From: Ahaetulla prasina
Lineage: Eukaryota; Chordata; Lepidosauria; Squamata; Colubridae
DNA length: 64,000 bases
Direction: 5' to 3'
Assembly: GCF_028640845.1 (NCBI RefSeq)
Contig: NC_080539.1
Coordinates: 196,704,698-196,768,697, forward strand
Shown: positions 36,530 through 49,192 of the stretch, piece after piece
Numbering within the stretch: position 1 is the first letter of the stretch
Layout: each line of letters begins with the position of its first letter
Made by a program: the position numbers and the translations under genes
The notes under the pieces: generated by a model
What the model saw: the letters and a program-made list of their open reading frames with translations, nothing else
The model's database searches: none
Told to the model about the DNA's origin: nothing

Positions 36530-36742
36530 CACTGGTGGGCTCAAAATTTTTAACAACCGGTTCTCTGCCCTAATGACTGGCTGTGTGGGCATGGCGGGGG
36601 TGGGGGTGTCATGTGACTGAGAGGGCATGGTCAACACTACATCACTTGTGTAGGTGGTACCTGTATGGGACAGACAGGGTTGGGGAGGGAATCCAGGGGT
36701 CTCCATGGGGGAGGCAGGAGGAAAGAAAGTTCCAATCTGTTT

Positions 36743-36780
<38 letters not shown>

Positions 36781-37763
36781 GGAGAGAGGGAAGGAGAGAG
36801 AAAGAGTCTACGTCCAGCTAGACTGTGAAAGCTGGCTGCGAGAGGAAGAAAAACTGGGTAATCTGGATATAGATGCTTCCCGAGTCCCCTCATCCCAGAA
36901 GCAGCAACCTCGCACTCTCCCCTCTCTGATAGCCCCTTTCTTTGCACAGGATCTCCCAGCAGAGGAGATGGAGAGGGAGAAGGAAAAGGAGAAGGAGAAG
37001 GGGGCAGCGGTGGCCACTAGCATTGAGGGAGGAGTGCCACACAGAAACGGGAGCACACAGAAACGCCGCCCCCTTCTCCGTTCCTGGGCAATCTCATGTG
37101 AAGAAGGGGGCTAGCAGAGATGGGAAGAATACAAGGTTGCTGCTTCTGGGACGAGGGGACCCGGGAGATGCCTCTTCCTCTTGCAGTCAGATTTTGTGGG
37201 CCATTTTCAGGCCATTTTTCAGGCTTTCAGGCTGTTTTTGGACTGAAAAATGGCCTGAAAACAACCTGTTTTGGGGCCATTTTCACCTGAAAATACCACC
37301 AAAAAAAACAAACCAGCCTGTTTTGGGCATTTGTCAGGCCATTTTGGGGCCGTTTTTCACTCAAAAAATGCCCAAAATGACCCAAAAAATGCCCTGTTTT
37401 TTGGGCGTTTGGGGGCTGTTTTCAGGCCATTTTCAGGCCTTTTTTGGGCCACCTTTGGCCAGAAAAATGGCCTGAAAAATTGTCTAGTTTTGGGTCATTT
37501 TCCAGGCCATTTTTCACCTGAAAATACCACCAAAAAAAAAACCCAGCCTGTTTTGGGGCCATTTTCAGGGCTGATTTTGGCCAGAAAAACGGCCTGAAAA
37601 CAACCTGTTTTGGGGCCATTTTCAGGCAGTTTTTCAGGCCATTTTTCTGGCCAATTTTGGGGCAGGGCCGGCCAGTGGTCCGATTTGCTGGTTCTTCAAA
37701 TCATATAGAATCAGAACAACCAGTTTGAGTGAACTGGTCCAAACCGGCAGCAGCCCACCTCTG
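36530..37763. mobile_element. Large hAT-like element with internal minisatellite
   Basis: Termini cactggtgggctc and gcagcccacctctg are inverted repeats; flanks tctactat (36522-36529) and cctactac (37764-37771) form an 8-bp duplication with two differences. Sub-terminal 'aacaaccggttctctgccc' and 'ggtccaaaccggcag' relate it to 21068-22416. Inside are a TG/AG run (about 36740-36790), GAGAAGG repeats and the minisatellite below. All frames of 81-177 aa here are chance translations. Confidence 0.75.
37190..37670. repeat. Minisatellite of 'ggccattttcaggc' units
   Basis: Imperfect repeats of ttttggggccattttcaggc and its partial complement gcctgaaaa alternate. A higher-order duplication carries 'acctgaaaataccaccaaaa' at about 37285 and 37516. 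The units are partly self-complementary. Lies wholly within the hAT-like element. Confidence 0.9.
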
Positions 37764-38119
37764 CCTACTACCAGTAGCTAACTTATCTCAGATGTTCCTT
37801 TAGCTGTCTTTCAATGTGTTCTTTCACATTTTGCAGTATCTATTTGATAAGTAGTCTGTTTTTTCAAGTATATTTTCACCCTCTCTCCCTCTCAGCGTTT
37901 TAAAGGTCAGTTCCATTTGAAGTATAAGTCGGCAGATAAGATTTCTTGGCAACATTTTTCTGCACATCCACTTCCTTCTAACAATGATTTCTGACCCGTT
38001 TTGCCAGCATTCTGTGTCTTTTCTCCTCAAACTGTTTTCGTTTAAGGAGGTTCTCCACCAGATTTTTAAAAATGTCAAAAATTAGTGGCCCTATCCACAC
38101 ATCTGTGAGTACAATGAGA

Positions 38120-38215
38120 AAATGAATTAATGCTGGGAATGCCGCCTGTTTTAGTAGGAGGTTGGACTAGATCTATGAAGTTCGTTCTTTGAAATGGCAG
38201 TAGCCTAATGGACTG
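38120..38215 (+). mobile_element. CR1 3'-end fragment, short
   Basis: The sequence 'taggaggttggactagatct' followed by 'gaagttcgttcttt' resembles the CR1 3' tail (compare 'gggggttggattagaaaacc' at 51024). Too short to bound well. Confidence 0.35.
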
Positions 38216-40212
38216 GCAATAAAACTCCAGGTGTGGACAGGCTGAAACCTAGAGGACTGATTCAGGTTTTTCTGAGTGCAATAATGTGGTTTACTTTAAT
38301 GAAATAGGCACAGTGGAGTGGATCTCAGAAACCAAACTGAATTTCCAATTTTTTACACAAAAAATGTAATCTCAATTTCCAATTATAGGCTTTCTTTATT
38401 TCACTAGTTTAAAGGGGAGGAAAGTTCTTGTTGTTGTTTTAAACTGCTAAATAATTGTAAATCATAAACCTTTAGTGATTGATTGCAAGTCTACACAACC
38501 TGCATTGAAATGTGAGAAACATAGGGATGGAGCCAGTCACTTTCACTAACTGAAGCAGCAAAGCACAGTTTGTTCCAACTGATTTTCCTTCAGCACCTCT
38601 TAAAAGTTGGAGAACCTGTTAAAAAAGAAAGTGACACAGGAGATGGTGGGAGAGAGGGGTGTGTGGATAGTTTGACTGGCTTCCTCTTCTTCCTTGAACC
38701 ATGGTTTCTATTGAATGTCTTGAACTTCATTCATGGAAAGGTACCTCTAAATTTGCCTCTTTTGAATGAAGAAGATAGCATAGAGAATGTAGCAAATGAA
38801 ATTGTATGGGTCCTGAAGAATCTTAAAATGTAGTAGGGCAAAGAGAAGATGACTGAACTTTGGGTCTCCTTTCTTTTCTCCTGCTGGATTAGCAGAGAAT
38901 TTCTCGTAATGCAAAGATAGCACTTTATTCAAGCCAGCATAACCTCAACATGCCAGAAGCAACAACTACTTCTATTCTTAAAAGCGTATTAACAATTGGG
39001 TTTTCTCATGTTATCAAGAAATAGAACTCTCCTATATTCATTTGTATCAAGAATGTTTTTCTCCTATCCCAATTATTTTAGCCCAGATTTGCTTATTTAT
39101 TCCTCTATAATATAAGAACGTGGTCAAAGGTAGGGAATGTGTTGTGCTTCATATCCAAAGCCAACAACTTAATTTTGTCTTTGGATCTGGGGTGCAGCAC
39201 ATTCCCAAGTTAAAGGGAAGTATTAAAATTTTAAAAATGTGCTTGAAGTCCTAAATAATGAGAGGAGGAAATATGTAACTAAGAGAGGTAGCTCAACACT
39301 CTAAATTTAGAACTGTATTGCCTGGAGTTTTAGAAAATATATTAACATAGGAGAGGGAATAGGGAATGTTCTGCTAATTCCCTGGGAAGGCTTTTTTCTC
39401 TGAATAGCTGTCACTCATCATCTGTTTTGGAATCTCTTTCTCAGGGCAAAATTACACATTCAGATTTAGATGCAAGTCTGAAAACACACTGTTAAACAAA
39501 TGTGAGGTAGCAAGGGAAGACTAGAGCATATACCTTTCTCCATCCATTCCTTTCCCGTTTTTAATTTTCCATTGTTCACGTAATGGAATTTTCAGTTTTA
39601 GATTTTGGTCCTTAATTTTATATACAAGAACTTGTTATTTTTAATCATTTACCTTTTTTGATTAAAAATTAATATATTTTAACATGCCAGAAAAAAAAGA
39701 ATGTTAACCTACAACACTATTTGAACTGTCTTTACTAAATTATTTTTAAAAATTAGAATGTCTAAAGATTAAGAAAAAAAGTTAATGTAATTTTTATTGT
39801 TCAAAACAGCTAATATATGCAGGATATTATTTAAAATAAGTGATTACAAATATATCAATACAACAACAAAAAATTATATATCACATCTGAATTTCTTATT
39901 TAAGTTTAGGAACAATGGAGTTATTTAAGATTGATAGAAAATAAATACTGAAATTACAATTTGTATTTCTAAATTTGTTTTGTAGCACCAAGTTAGAAAC
40001 CATTTAAAGCTGGAATTTATACCAAGAAGCCAATTCATCAAGTCAGAGTCTGCTCTTCCACAATTCATAAAATCTTAGATATTTTGCAATCTGTACTTTA
40101 GCTAATTATTTTCTAGGTTGTTATGAGTTTCTGAAAATAATACAATGACACACACACACACCCTGACCCGAAACGTTAAAGGCAGAAGCCAAGCCCAATG
40201 CATAGTGCTTAC

Positions 40213-40345
40213 CTTTTAACTTCTCCTGTGGGCAATATGTGACGAAACATTGTACAGCAGCATCACTTTGCTTAGGAGTGCTTGTGAAATTAATATTCCC
40301 TTCAACCTCTGCTTTTGGAAATAATATATCAGGTTCTTTGCATTC
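40213..40345 (-). CDS. PARD3B: PARD3B linker exon after PDZ3
   Basis: A minus-strand acceptor (ttttgatctag) precedes 133 nt that read without a stop from phase 0 and leave one base (G) before a gtaagc donor. The 44 codons start ECKEPDILFPKAEV and end CPQEKLK. The acidic, low-complexity peptide has no domain. Its end resembles the remembered PARD3B linker (CSPQDKQKG), and its phases fit the PDZ3 exon before it and the 88-nt exon after it. The exon is much more diverged from mammalian PARD3B than its neighbours, as expected for a disordered linker. Identity rests on splice sites, phase, order and the short C-terminal match, so it is less certain than the PDZ3 exon. Confidence 0.82.
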
Positions 40346-40993
40346 CTAGATCAAAATAAAATCGTATTTGTTACGGTAATATAACACTTGAATGTTTTAC
40401 AACAACTCTCCAGAAGTTGTTGACCCATAACTCTAAGATACTTTTATCATTCTCTACACTGGCTGGAGCTTCTGGTGAGCTACAAATTCCTAGTGTCATA
40501 TGTAAAACAATGCATCTGGTAGTTGACAGTGATTCATAATAAATCTGGCAGTCTTTTAAGGTAATAATGCAACACTTTGTCAATTTCTTAGAAACTACTC
40601 AACCTATGCATTGTTTCCAAAACATTTATTATATGTTGTGAACTCTCAGACCTAAATATAGACAGATCAACATTTAAAATAGTCTTCTTCATCAAGGAAA
40701 AAACAGTCCACTTGCCTTTTAAAAAAGCACCTTTGAGATGTTTAAAATAGTTATTAATAATTTTAAAAGGAAATTGCAACGGGAACCAATTCCTGTGAAC
40801 CAATTCCACAGCCATACCTCATGCAGATGATACTAAGGGCTGTCTGAGACATGGCCAATAGCATTATGTCACTAGAATGGGTGGGGCCCAGAATGTTGGC
40901 TTTTGAGGAAAGATGTTGGATAGTTAAGGTGTCTTTTCCAAATTGATAAAAATGGATTAATGCATGGGAAGGACTTTAAGGAAGGGATTAAGG

Positions 40994-41125
40994 CAGGGGT
41001 GTCAAACCCGATCGCATCGTGGGCCATATCGTGACATATTGGGATTTTTTCCCCATGTGGAGCCAGGGTAGGTGTGGCCTGCATGGGCCGGATCTGGCCC
41101 ACTGGCCATGTGTTTGACATGCCTG
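40994..41125. mobile_element. Short hAT-like MITE (caggggtgtcaaa family)
   Basis: Termini caggggtgtcaaaccc and gtgtttgacatgcctg; exact 8-bp TSD gattaagg (40986-40993 and 41126-41133). Non-coding, 132 bp. Confidence 0.9.
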
Positions 41126-43554
41126 GATTAAGGGATGAGACACATGGCTTGCAGCTGACATAGGCATAGAGCACCTATTTTTTTCCCCTTAACCACTTTC
41201 CTCCATCAATCAAAACTTTTGTAGTCACACATTCCAAGGAAAAAAGGTGTGTGCAACTTTCCACTCATGAATTGCTTGTCCCTAGGTTTGTACAAGGCAG
41301 CACCTGTCAGTATTCAAGGTAACCATCTCCATGTAACTGAGTAGTGTCATTGTGAGATGTAAAGTGACACCCAAGAGATCACCACTAGATGAAGAAGCAT
41401 TACATTTCTTCCCCATATAACCCTCATTTTTTCAAGTCTTTTTTTTTCTTGAAATTTTTTTCAAGTTTTTCAATGAGACCTGGAATATGGGCTTTGCCTG
41501 CTGACTATTTGTTCTTTTTTCTGAGAGTTATTGGTATTCTTGGTGAATATATTTGGGTATTCATTTAGTCTGCCATCATTTGTTTCAGTGTGCTCTAACA
41601 CTTAATTGACTATCAGCTGCCTCTAATGGCAAATCTGATTGGCAAGTTAACACCAGTCATAGCTATTATGATATGTAATTTTTAAAAAGGACACAAAAGG
41701 GAATAAAGGAGCAGCATCCATGAGAAACAATGGCAGAAAACATTCAAATAGTTCTTTTGAGAGGGGTTATTTGTACTGGAGGAGGGCTAAAAAAAAAGAA
41801 AACTACTGAATATTTAGCAAAGTTCCATATTGTCATGAGAGGCAAAATACATGTAATGCATCTTCTGACCACAACTGGCTTCCCATTATTACTCCATCTG
41901 TGAAGGCAGCTTGTAGTCTTGTCAAGACAAGAAAAACTGTGCCAATGGTAATTTTTTGACAGCCAGCTGGTTCCCTTCTCTCAGTGGCTGCCACATATGT
42001 GCTGAAATGAATGCACACCAGAATGGCTTTGGAAACAAATGGCATACCCCTAAATCATATGCCAATGTATCTGGCTTTATAAAGTTTTTATTTTTCACAT
42101 CAATAACCATTCCAAATTTCTTCTGACATTTTTGTTGTAAAAATAAACAACTTACTAAATGGAATTAAAATATTAATTTAAAATACAGATTAACTGTTCT
42201 TAATTTTCACAGATTAGCTATAAAAATCCTATTCTCACAACAATTAAAAGCACATTTCCTTCTTTTAAAACTATTTGCAAAGCATTGACACATTGGGCTT
42301 TGTTTTGCAGAATTGTAATCACAGGACGTGTTTCTAGCATTCAGAATACAATAGTTGGTTAAAACTATCATTAAAATTAGACTAGAGTCTAAGACCCTCT
42401 GAAATTAATTAGGTATTACTATAGTGATCTCCTAATTTAGGGTTCTTCAATATTCTTCAGGTTGTGGAACCAACTGTGCGCCTTGGAATGTAAAGTTGAC
42501 ATAGTCACCTCTCTTTTGGGCTATCTACTCTCAAGGAAGATAAGGGCCTCAGGGAGGAAAAAGTTAAAAATAAAGTTTAGTCTTAAGAGGTATGGTGTTT
42601 TTTTGTTTTTTGTTTTGGCTATACCAACTGTGCATTTTGAAAAAGTTTTGTACAAAGCATAAAAACAAACCAAGATAAGACTCCAGGTTCACATTTAAAA
42701 TAAGGTTTATAAACCATCCATTGTCAAGAATCTGTTCATCTAAAAAGCAATAATAAATCAGAAAATAATCCGGATGCCACATTTTGTTCATGTTTATCTG
42801 TTCTGGAACCTTCTTCATAATATCAATATATGTCTAAAGAGTGGAAAAAGAGGAAAATCACGTTTTTCCTTTACATCTTTCTAAATCGGTAGTTTTTGAA
42901 GGTTTTTTTTAATCATTTTCCTTCTCTAAGCTGTGAAGGCCAGTGTCATAAGGGTCTCGTGGGTTCATTGGAATTGTTCTAATGGACAGCACACAATATC
43001 TTTTTCCTTTTTATTACCATGATAATGCAAATTACTACTTTCATTTGCGGCATGTAAAGCAATGTAGACAGTATTTCATTTCCACAGCTTTACAGCAGGT
43101 AAACAAATCAGTTTCTTTCCCCCTTCTTTCCTACTTCCCTCAGGCCATTCTGATAAGTGATGGTAATAGAGAAGTAGCAGTAAAAGAACAAAACAAAAGC
43201 TTGAATTATGTGTGCTTATCCAAGCATTTCAAAGTTAAACATCTCTCTACAGGTTATACATGCAGCCTTCAGTGTTAGCAAATGTTGCCTTGCTACATCT
43301 AGGCTCCCTTCCTACTGAGAATTAAACAGGTTAAGTTATGCTGGTCAGCAGTTCCTCTTAGGCTGGTATGATGTAGTCCTCTTCTCTTTTTCAGAAGAAA
43401 TTTACCAGCATGCAGCTTTGGGGGTCTCGGGTACCTTCAGATCATTCAGTGGTGTTCAAAAAGGGCAACACTGCCCACAGCACTTCAGCACTTCAGGATA
43501 GTCAACCAATCCTGGCCTACTTCAACCACATTTATATATTACAGCAAAAGAAAT

Positions 43555-44770
43555 GATCAGCAAATCTTTTTCAGAACTTTGGAGAGCAGACTGGCAGGAG
43601 ACATCGATGCCTCTTCCAGGACATTGTAGTAACAACCCAGAAGATCAGCAAAGTATCTGCAGGGCTCAGTACTCTCTCCGCTCCTATTCAACATCTACAT
43701 GAAGTCATTGGGTGAAGTCATTCGTCACCATGGACTGAGATATCACCAATATGCTGATGATACTCAGCTGTATATTTCAGCCTGTGGTGAGTTAAGCAGT
43801 GCTGTGACCTCCTTCTCACAGTGCCTGGAGGCTCTTAGGGGCTGCATGGGGAGCAATTGGTTAAAATTGAACCCAGGCAAGACCTAGTGGCTCTTGGTTT
43901 GGGGTTCTTTGGTCCATGCAGAATTGCCACCTTTGGTCTTAGATAGGGTGGCACTGCCCCATACAGACCCAGTGTGTAATCTGGGGGTTCTCCTGGACTC
44001 GCAACTCCTGCTCTTCGAGCAGATAGCAGTCATGGCCAGGAGGGCCTTTGCACAACTGCGGGTTGTGTGCCAGTTATGCCCTTTCCTGGACCAAAAATCC
44101 CTACTCACATCACTCATGCCCTAGCAAACCTCCCGTCTTGACTATTGCAATGCATGGAGCTGTCCTTGAAAAGAATCCGGAAGCTCCAGTTAGTGCAAAA
44201 TGCAGTGGCCCGCATGGTTTTGTGCAAAACTCGGTGTACACATGTGTTACCTCTCCTGCGGGAGCTGCATTGCTGCCAATTTGCTTTTTTGTGCAATTTA
44301 AGTGCTGGTTGTCACCTTTAAAACTCTTCATGGCTTGGGGCCAGGTGATCTGAGGGACCGTCTCTTGCCAGTCACATCCACCCAACCCACAAGTGTGGTG
44401 AGGCAAGGAATGTTGTGAGTCCCATCTTCTAAGGAGATACATCTGGCAGAAACCAGTAGAATGGCCTTCTCTGTGGTGGCTTGCTCCCTCTGGAACATCA
44501 TCCTCTGGATATTAGACTGGCCCCCACTCTGACACTTTCAGAAGGTTCTAAAGACATGGTTCTGCCAGAGGGCCTCAGGAACCCAGAGCCTGATGGAGCC
44601 CATTAAATGGCTGATATGAGTGTGTTTTGTCACCGGAGTGGGGTAGGGGATTATTATTTTATTATTATTATTATTATTTATTTCTTCTATATTGTGTTTT
44701 TTATTTCCTGTAAGCCACCTTGAGTTCCCATGAGCAAGTAGGCGACAATATAAAATTTCCAAATAAAAAA
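43555..44770 (+). mobile_element. L2-like LINE, 5'-truncated
   Basis: The plus strand shows [23 protein letters not shown] and [10 protein letters not shown] (43699-43887), then MARRAFAQLRVVCQLCPFLDQ and onward, the RT and C-terminal blocks of the L2 group. The 3' end has 'taagccaccttgagttccc', an ATT run (44651-44680) and an A-rich tail. Frameshifts interrupt ORF2, so it is dead. Confidence 0.8.
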
Positions 44771-45376
44771 AAAAATAGTGGTGTGGATCATTTTTTTCCC
44801 TTCCACATCCAAGAAATACCAATGGAGAAAAGTTTATTTAGTTTTATTTGTGTATTGCAGATTTTACTATATATACATTTAGTGCAGGTAGAAAAATTAT
44901 GTCTAGGTTCCCACAGTATTGATTAGATATGTCATCAGACCATCCCAGGATGCTTCCCACCAGGCTATGGTCTAAAATATTCTTGGCAAAGGTTCCATTG
45001 TCTACATTTATGATCAAGTCCCTGGTAAGATGGGCTATCTAGCCACTGCTAAGTTTTACTATTTAGACTCCCTGTCCCTTAAGAAAAGTATTAAAAAGGT
45101 GGTAAATATCCCCAGAAAGTCTGAACCTCATTATAGCTCTAGAATCCTAGAAGTACTATTCAATTGCCAGCTTCTGGGGGTCCACCAGCTGCCATTCTTG
45201 AGATTCCTGGCACGCTGAAAGGATGTAAAAATCTGATTCCTTCTTTTGTCCTGCAACATATCTGCTATTCTGAAGATCTCCAGAACTGTTTTTGTTATTC
45301 ATTTTTATAGTTTTGTTCTTAACAATAGTTATAATTGCTATTCATTTTTATTTCTTTTTTAGCCATAATTATTTTT

Positions 45377-47187
45377 GTTCAAAAAGTTTTTATTGGTCAA
45401 AAAAGGTTTATACAAATACATATCAGGTATGGTAAATTTTCATTTTTCTTATACAAGATAAGAATTTTACTCAAATTTTTTAACACATACAACAGCCATA
45501 TGGCAAGCAGGTGACACGAAGTAGCTAAGTTTACAAATCTTACATACGCAATAAAGAAGGGTCAAGAATAAACAGAATATCGTACAAAAGAGAATAAGGA
45601 AAACCAACACAATACCAAATATCTTTATCACTTCCTAGTTTTGGATCTCAGAACTCTGGGTTCAGCCTGACCCAACTCCAGGGCCGCAACAGCGGCAGCC
45701 GCCTCCGCCCCATGGTCTATAACCTCCCCTTCTTCAATTCCTGGGTCATCTGATTCCAGGAGGGCTTTGTGTTCCTCCACGTAGGCCGTAGCCTCCGCAA
45801 TTGTACTAATTTTTTCGTAATGCCCTCCCGAAAATCATCAATCCTCTGGCATCAGCCATCTGAAGCCTACTCCTTCTGGTACAATTTGCTTGACAAAAGT
45901 AATATTTCTTTCTCATTTCACGTACCTGTCTGGGAATCTGCCTCAGAATGGCTATCTCCTGCCCCTGTAAGTCAGTGCCCCACTCCTATGTTTTCTAAGA
46001 ATTTCATCTCGCCTCTTCTCACAAATTTGACATGAACCTCTCTGGGAACTGCATGCGTGCGTGCATATTGTGAATTAACTCTATAAACTCGATCCACATC
46101 CCAATTCATGAAATCAACACCTCTCCCAAGAAATTCTCCCAACAATTTAGTCACAACATCTCTCAAATCTTCTTGGTCCACTTCTTCCAAATTTTGAAAC
46201 CTAAGGAAATAAGACATTTTATCCATCTGTAGTCCAAGCACAGCATTGCCTGTCATCTCCTCTCTTTTCTGCACTGCCCGCATCTCACCCTCCAGACCTT
46301 CCACTTTCTGCTTGTTTTCTGCTGAGACTTGTTGAGTATCCTTTAAATCCTTTTGGATAGTCACAATTTCTGCTCTTATTTCCATTTGGCCTCTTTGCAA
46401 ATCATCCAGTTTCTTGTCCATATTGGATAACTTTTCCAGAATTCTCTCCATCTCTCCAGCAGTTGGTCTCTGACCTTTTGCCATTTAAAAAAAAAAAAAT
46501 TCAAAATCCTCAGGCAAGCACAGTATCCTTGTAATTTCCTCCGGATCCACCAGGGGGCACTCACAGGAGCAACGAGTCCAGAGTACAGTTAGTCAACCAG
46601 GAAGCCGAAGGGAAGTGATGTCATCAAGATTCTCATAGTGAAGGCGGAAGCTGGACGCCACCACTGTTCCCCAGAGGGAGGGGGGGCCTCAAACCCTCCC
46701 TCCTAAATTTCTCCATCACCTCTTCTCTCCAGAGCTCTTATTTTAAGTTCTCCTCTCTCCAGAATGACTCGTGCTCCTTCCAGCCGCAGGGGAGAAAAAC
46801 CCCCCCGCACTCCGGAGCACTCCACTCGCGTTTACCGATATCCCCTTCCCTTCTCCATTCCTCAATTCTTCTCCGTTCCCTGTTCACCACCAGGCTGCTG
46901 CAGTTATAAATCCAAAGCCCCGGTGTCACCGGGCACAGCGGCCCAGGCGACGACCAAAGTAATGGCCGTGGCCCGTGGCCTCCAAACCCCGCCGAGCCTA
47001 GGACGCGCCAGCATCGGTCCCCCCAGTCCTGTATGTCGGCTGGGAGACCCCTGGCGAGCCGTCCGTGCGGCAGGTGTCCTTTTCGGAACACCTGGCCCCT
47101 GGGGGCCTCGGCGGCGGCCGGATTCGGGCACTGGAGGCAGGAGAAGCCTCCAGACGACCGTTGCCTCTGGACACCGGAAGTCGTCTC
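45377..47187 (-). mobile_element. Compact L1-type element carrying ORF1 only
   Basis: A 1.81-kb insertion is flanked by an exact 16-bp TSD, agccataattattttt (45361-45376 and 47188-47203). On the minus strand it has a ~700-bp GC-rich 5' leader (47187-46485), an L1-type ORF1 (46484 to about 45628) and a ~250-bp 3' UTR ending in an aataaa-like signal and 'ctttttgaacaaaaa'. There is no endonuclease or reverse transcriptase. Exact TSDs and both ends show that this compact form itself was inserted, so it must have used enzymes from another element. This resembles the mammalian 'half-L1' (HAL1) design. Confidence 0.85.
45628..46484 (-). pseudogene. L1 ORF1p-like coding region (frameshifted)
   Basis: The frame starts MAKGQRPTAGEMERILEKLS. 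A heptad-rich region follows (about residues 10-95, e.g. LSNMDKKLDDLQRGQ and NKQKVEGLEGEMRAVQ), then an RRM-like start (DKMSYFLRFQNLEE) and WDVDRVYRVNSQYA. This is the coiled coil plus RRM order of the L1 ORF1 RNA-binding protein (transposase_22 family). The first frame stops at 45972. The C-terminal domain continues in other frames (IAILRQIPRQVREMRKKYYF, then EEHKALLESDDPGIEEGEV) to a stop near 45628. So at least one frameshift separates two otherwise well-preserved parts. Confidence 0.85.
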
Positions 47188-47585
47188 AGCCATAATTATT
47201 TTTCAGGTAAGAATTCTGCTGCTCTAGGTATGTTGATATCTTTTGTTTAATCATGTACACACCCAAAGCATTTAATTTAAATAAGCTGTTAAAATGCTCA
47301 TTCCATTGTCAACACTAGTCACATAACTAGCAATTGAACTACCTCTGCCCCAATTTAATCCTATTGACCGAAACCCATAAAGTACCTCTGTACTTTATTT
47401 TTTCTTTCATCATACTTTAAATATCTCACTCTATTCACTGGATTTTTTATTTATCCAGTTTAATTTTGTTGAAAACTATACATCTCAAGTAGCTAATAAA
47501 TTTTATTTATCTTAACCTAAGTACATAATACTTATAAACTTTATAATATATAGCAATTTATAATACAATTGTATAATACAATTCA

Positions 47586-47595
47586 TTATATATAT

Positions 47596-47670
<75 letters not shown>

Positions 47671-47671
47671 A
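47586..47671. repeat. (TA)n microsatellite
   Basis: TA dinucleotides run almost unbroken, with two 'taaata' interruptions, within a strongly AT-rich stretch. Confidence 0.95.
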
Positions 47672-48377
47672 TTGTATATATAATACAATAATACAACAAT
47701 TTATAATACAATCTATAATAGATGTGTGGTTAAGAAGTATGAAAAACAAACAATCAATCAAATACCGAATGATCCCTTTATCTAATTGGTATACAAACAC
47801 TCTGTTCATGTTCCATTAGTTTTCCTCTTAAAACCTCCCTCCCTTGTGCTATGTTTCCTAACCCATTTCTCCCTTAAGTTTGTTATAAATAAGGTTATCT
47901 TCCTTTAAATATTCTAGTATTTCCATATCTCACTCCAAAACATTATGAATAACTCATTTTTATCTCTTGCATTTTGCTCTTGAAGTCTTTTTTCTTTTTA
48001 TTCTTAAGTGATATATTGAATTATTTGCTTTTCCTTCTATTATACTTTCCAGGTTGCCGATTTTGTTTCCCCCTCCTTCTTTATTTTTTGACATATTTTT
48101 GAGAGTTTCAGTAATCAGAGACTTAAAAACATCTGTATAATTCTATCTGTATATAAGACATATACAGGTAATATCTGCCAATAAAAATATAGTCTTGCAG
48201 TGTAAACAGATTGTCAAACTAATTTTCAACTAAATCCCAATTTTCTAATTTTTCCCTCTTTAACCAACCCTTGTGAAAGCTTGACCTAGCATTGTAATGC
48301 TCCGGATCTAGACTAGCAGGAGTGGGGATATTCCTCAGCACTTTACTGACAGTATTATTGTAGGAAATCATATAGAA

Positions 48378-48582
48378 CAGTGATGGGAAACCTTTTGGGC
48401 ACCAAGGCCCAAACTGGAATGTGCAGACTTGGTCTTCGGGTTTATGGCGTGCTGGTGTGCACGAAGACCAACTGGCTGGTGCGCATCGGAAGCCAGAAAA
48501 GCAGCTGGCGATGGTACGTGTGCCCACAGAGAGGGCTCTGTGTGCCACCTCTAGCCCACATGTCATAGGATCGCCATCACGG
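48378..48582. mobile_element. hAT-like MITE (cagtgatgg family)
   Basis: Termini cagtgatgggaaacctttt and ggatcgccatcacgg; flanks atatagaa (48370-48377) and atatagga (48583-48590) form an 8-bp TSD with one change. Interior 'cagagagggctctgtgtgcca' matches 9435-9827. Non-coding. Confidence 0.87.
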
Positions 48583-49192
48583 ATATAGGAGCTATTTAAC
48601 TAGAATATTAAAGCTTTTATTAATAAGTAATAAGGCGTTTTTACCCAGTACAGCATCTCTTCTCAACTTAAAAAACAACAACCCATAAGCTTACTATATG
48701 TCCTTTACACTACAATTTGTAATTCTTTTCTGGGGTTAAAAATATATTAAGCTTCAAGCAGGTAGCTCATGCGGAGGTACTTTTAAATTAACAGCAACGG
48801 GATGAAAACCTGCTTTTCTAGGTCTTTGATAAACAAATCAATAGCTCAACAACTGATCAGTATACCACCTAATTAGGGTCCTCAGTTAGTGAAACAGAAC
48901 AGTCATGAAAAGATGCCATTAGTGTCCCAGCCAATAAAAAAATAATGGATTTTTAAACAGGCAACAGAAAGAACAGGTCGTGGCTCTTTTTGCTATACTT
49001 TTTAGCTCTAAATGGAATTACAATTGAACTGCAAGCATATTTTATTTAAAAAATAGTGTTTAAAATGAGTTAGACTCAATAAGATGCTCATTAGGCATTT
49101 TTCACATGGCATGTGGAAAAGGTATATTGCATTTCATACCTCTGTTTTTATAAGAGAAACAGAGTACATATATGCACACTGATACAGTTAAG

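Larger units (their letters stand above)
25373..40212 (-). other. PARD3B intron (14.8 kb)
   Basis: The intron lies between exons 40345-40213 and 25372-25285. The repeats in it are listed separately. I see only unique AT-rich sequence in about 31145-32860, 34870-36520 (apart from a short GT run at 35447-35470) and 38220-40200. The frame at 35361-35777 has no recognisable family. Confidence 0.75.

Noticed and set aside
36443..37619. Several ORFs of 65-177 aa
   Set aside because: All pass through TG/AG runs, GAGAAGG repeats or the minisatellite inside one hAT-like element.
46738..47250. GC-rich ORFs on both strands (151, 143 aa)
   Set aside because: They lie in the 5' leader of the L1-type element; bidirectional openness reflects base composition.
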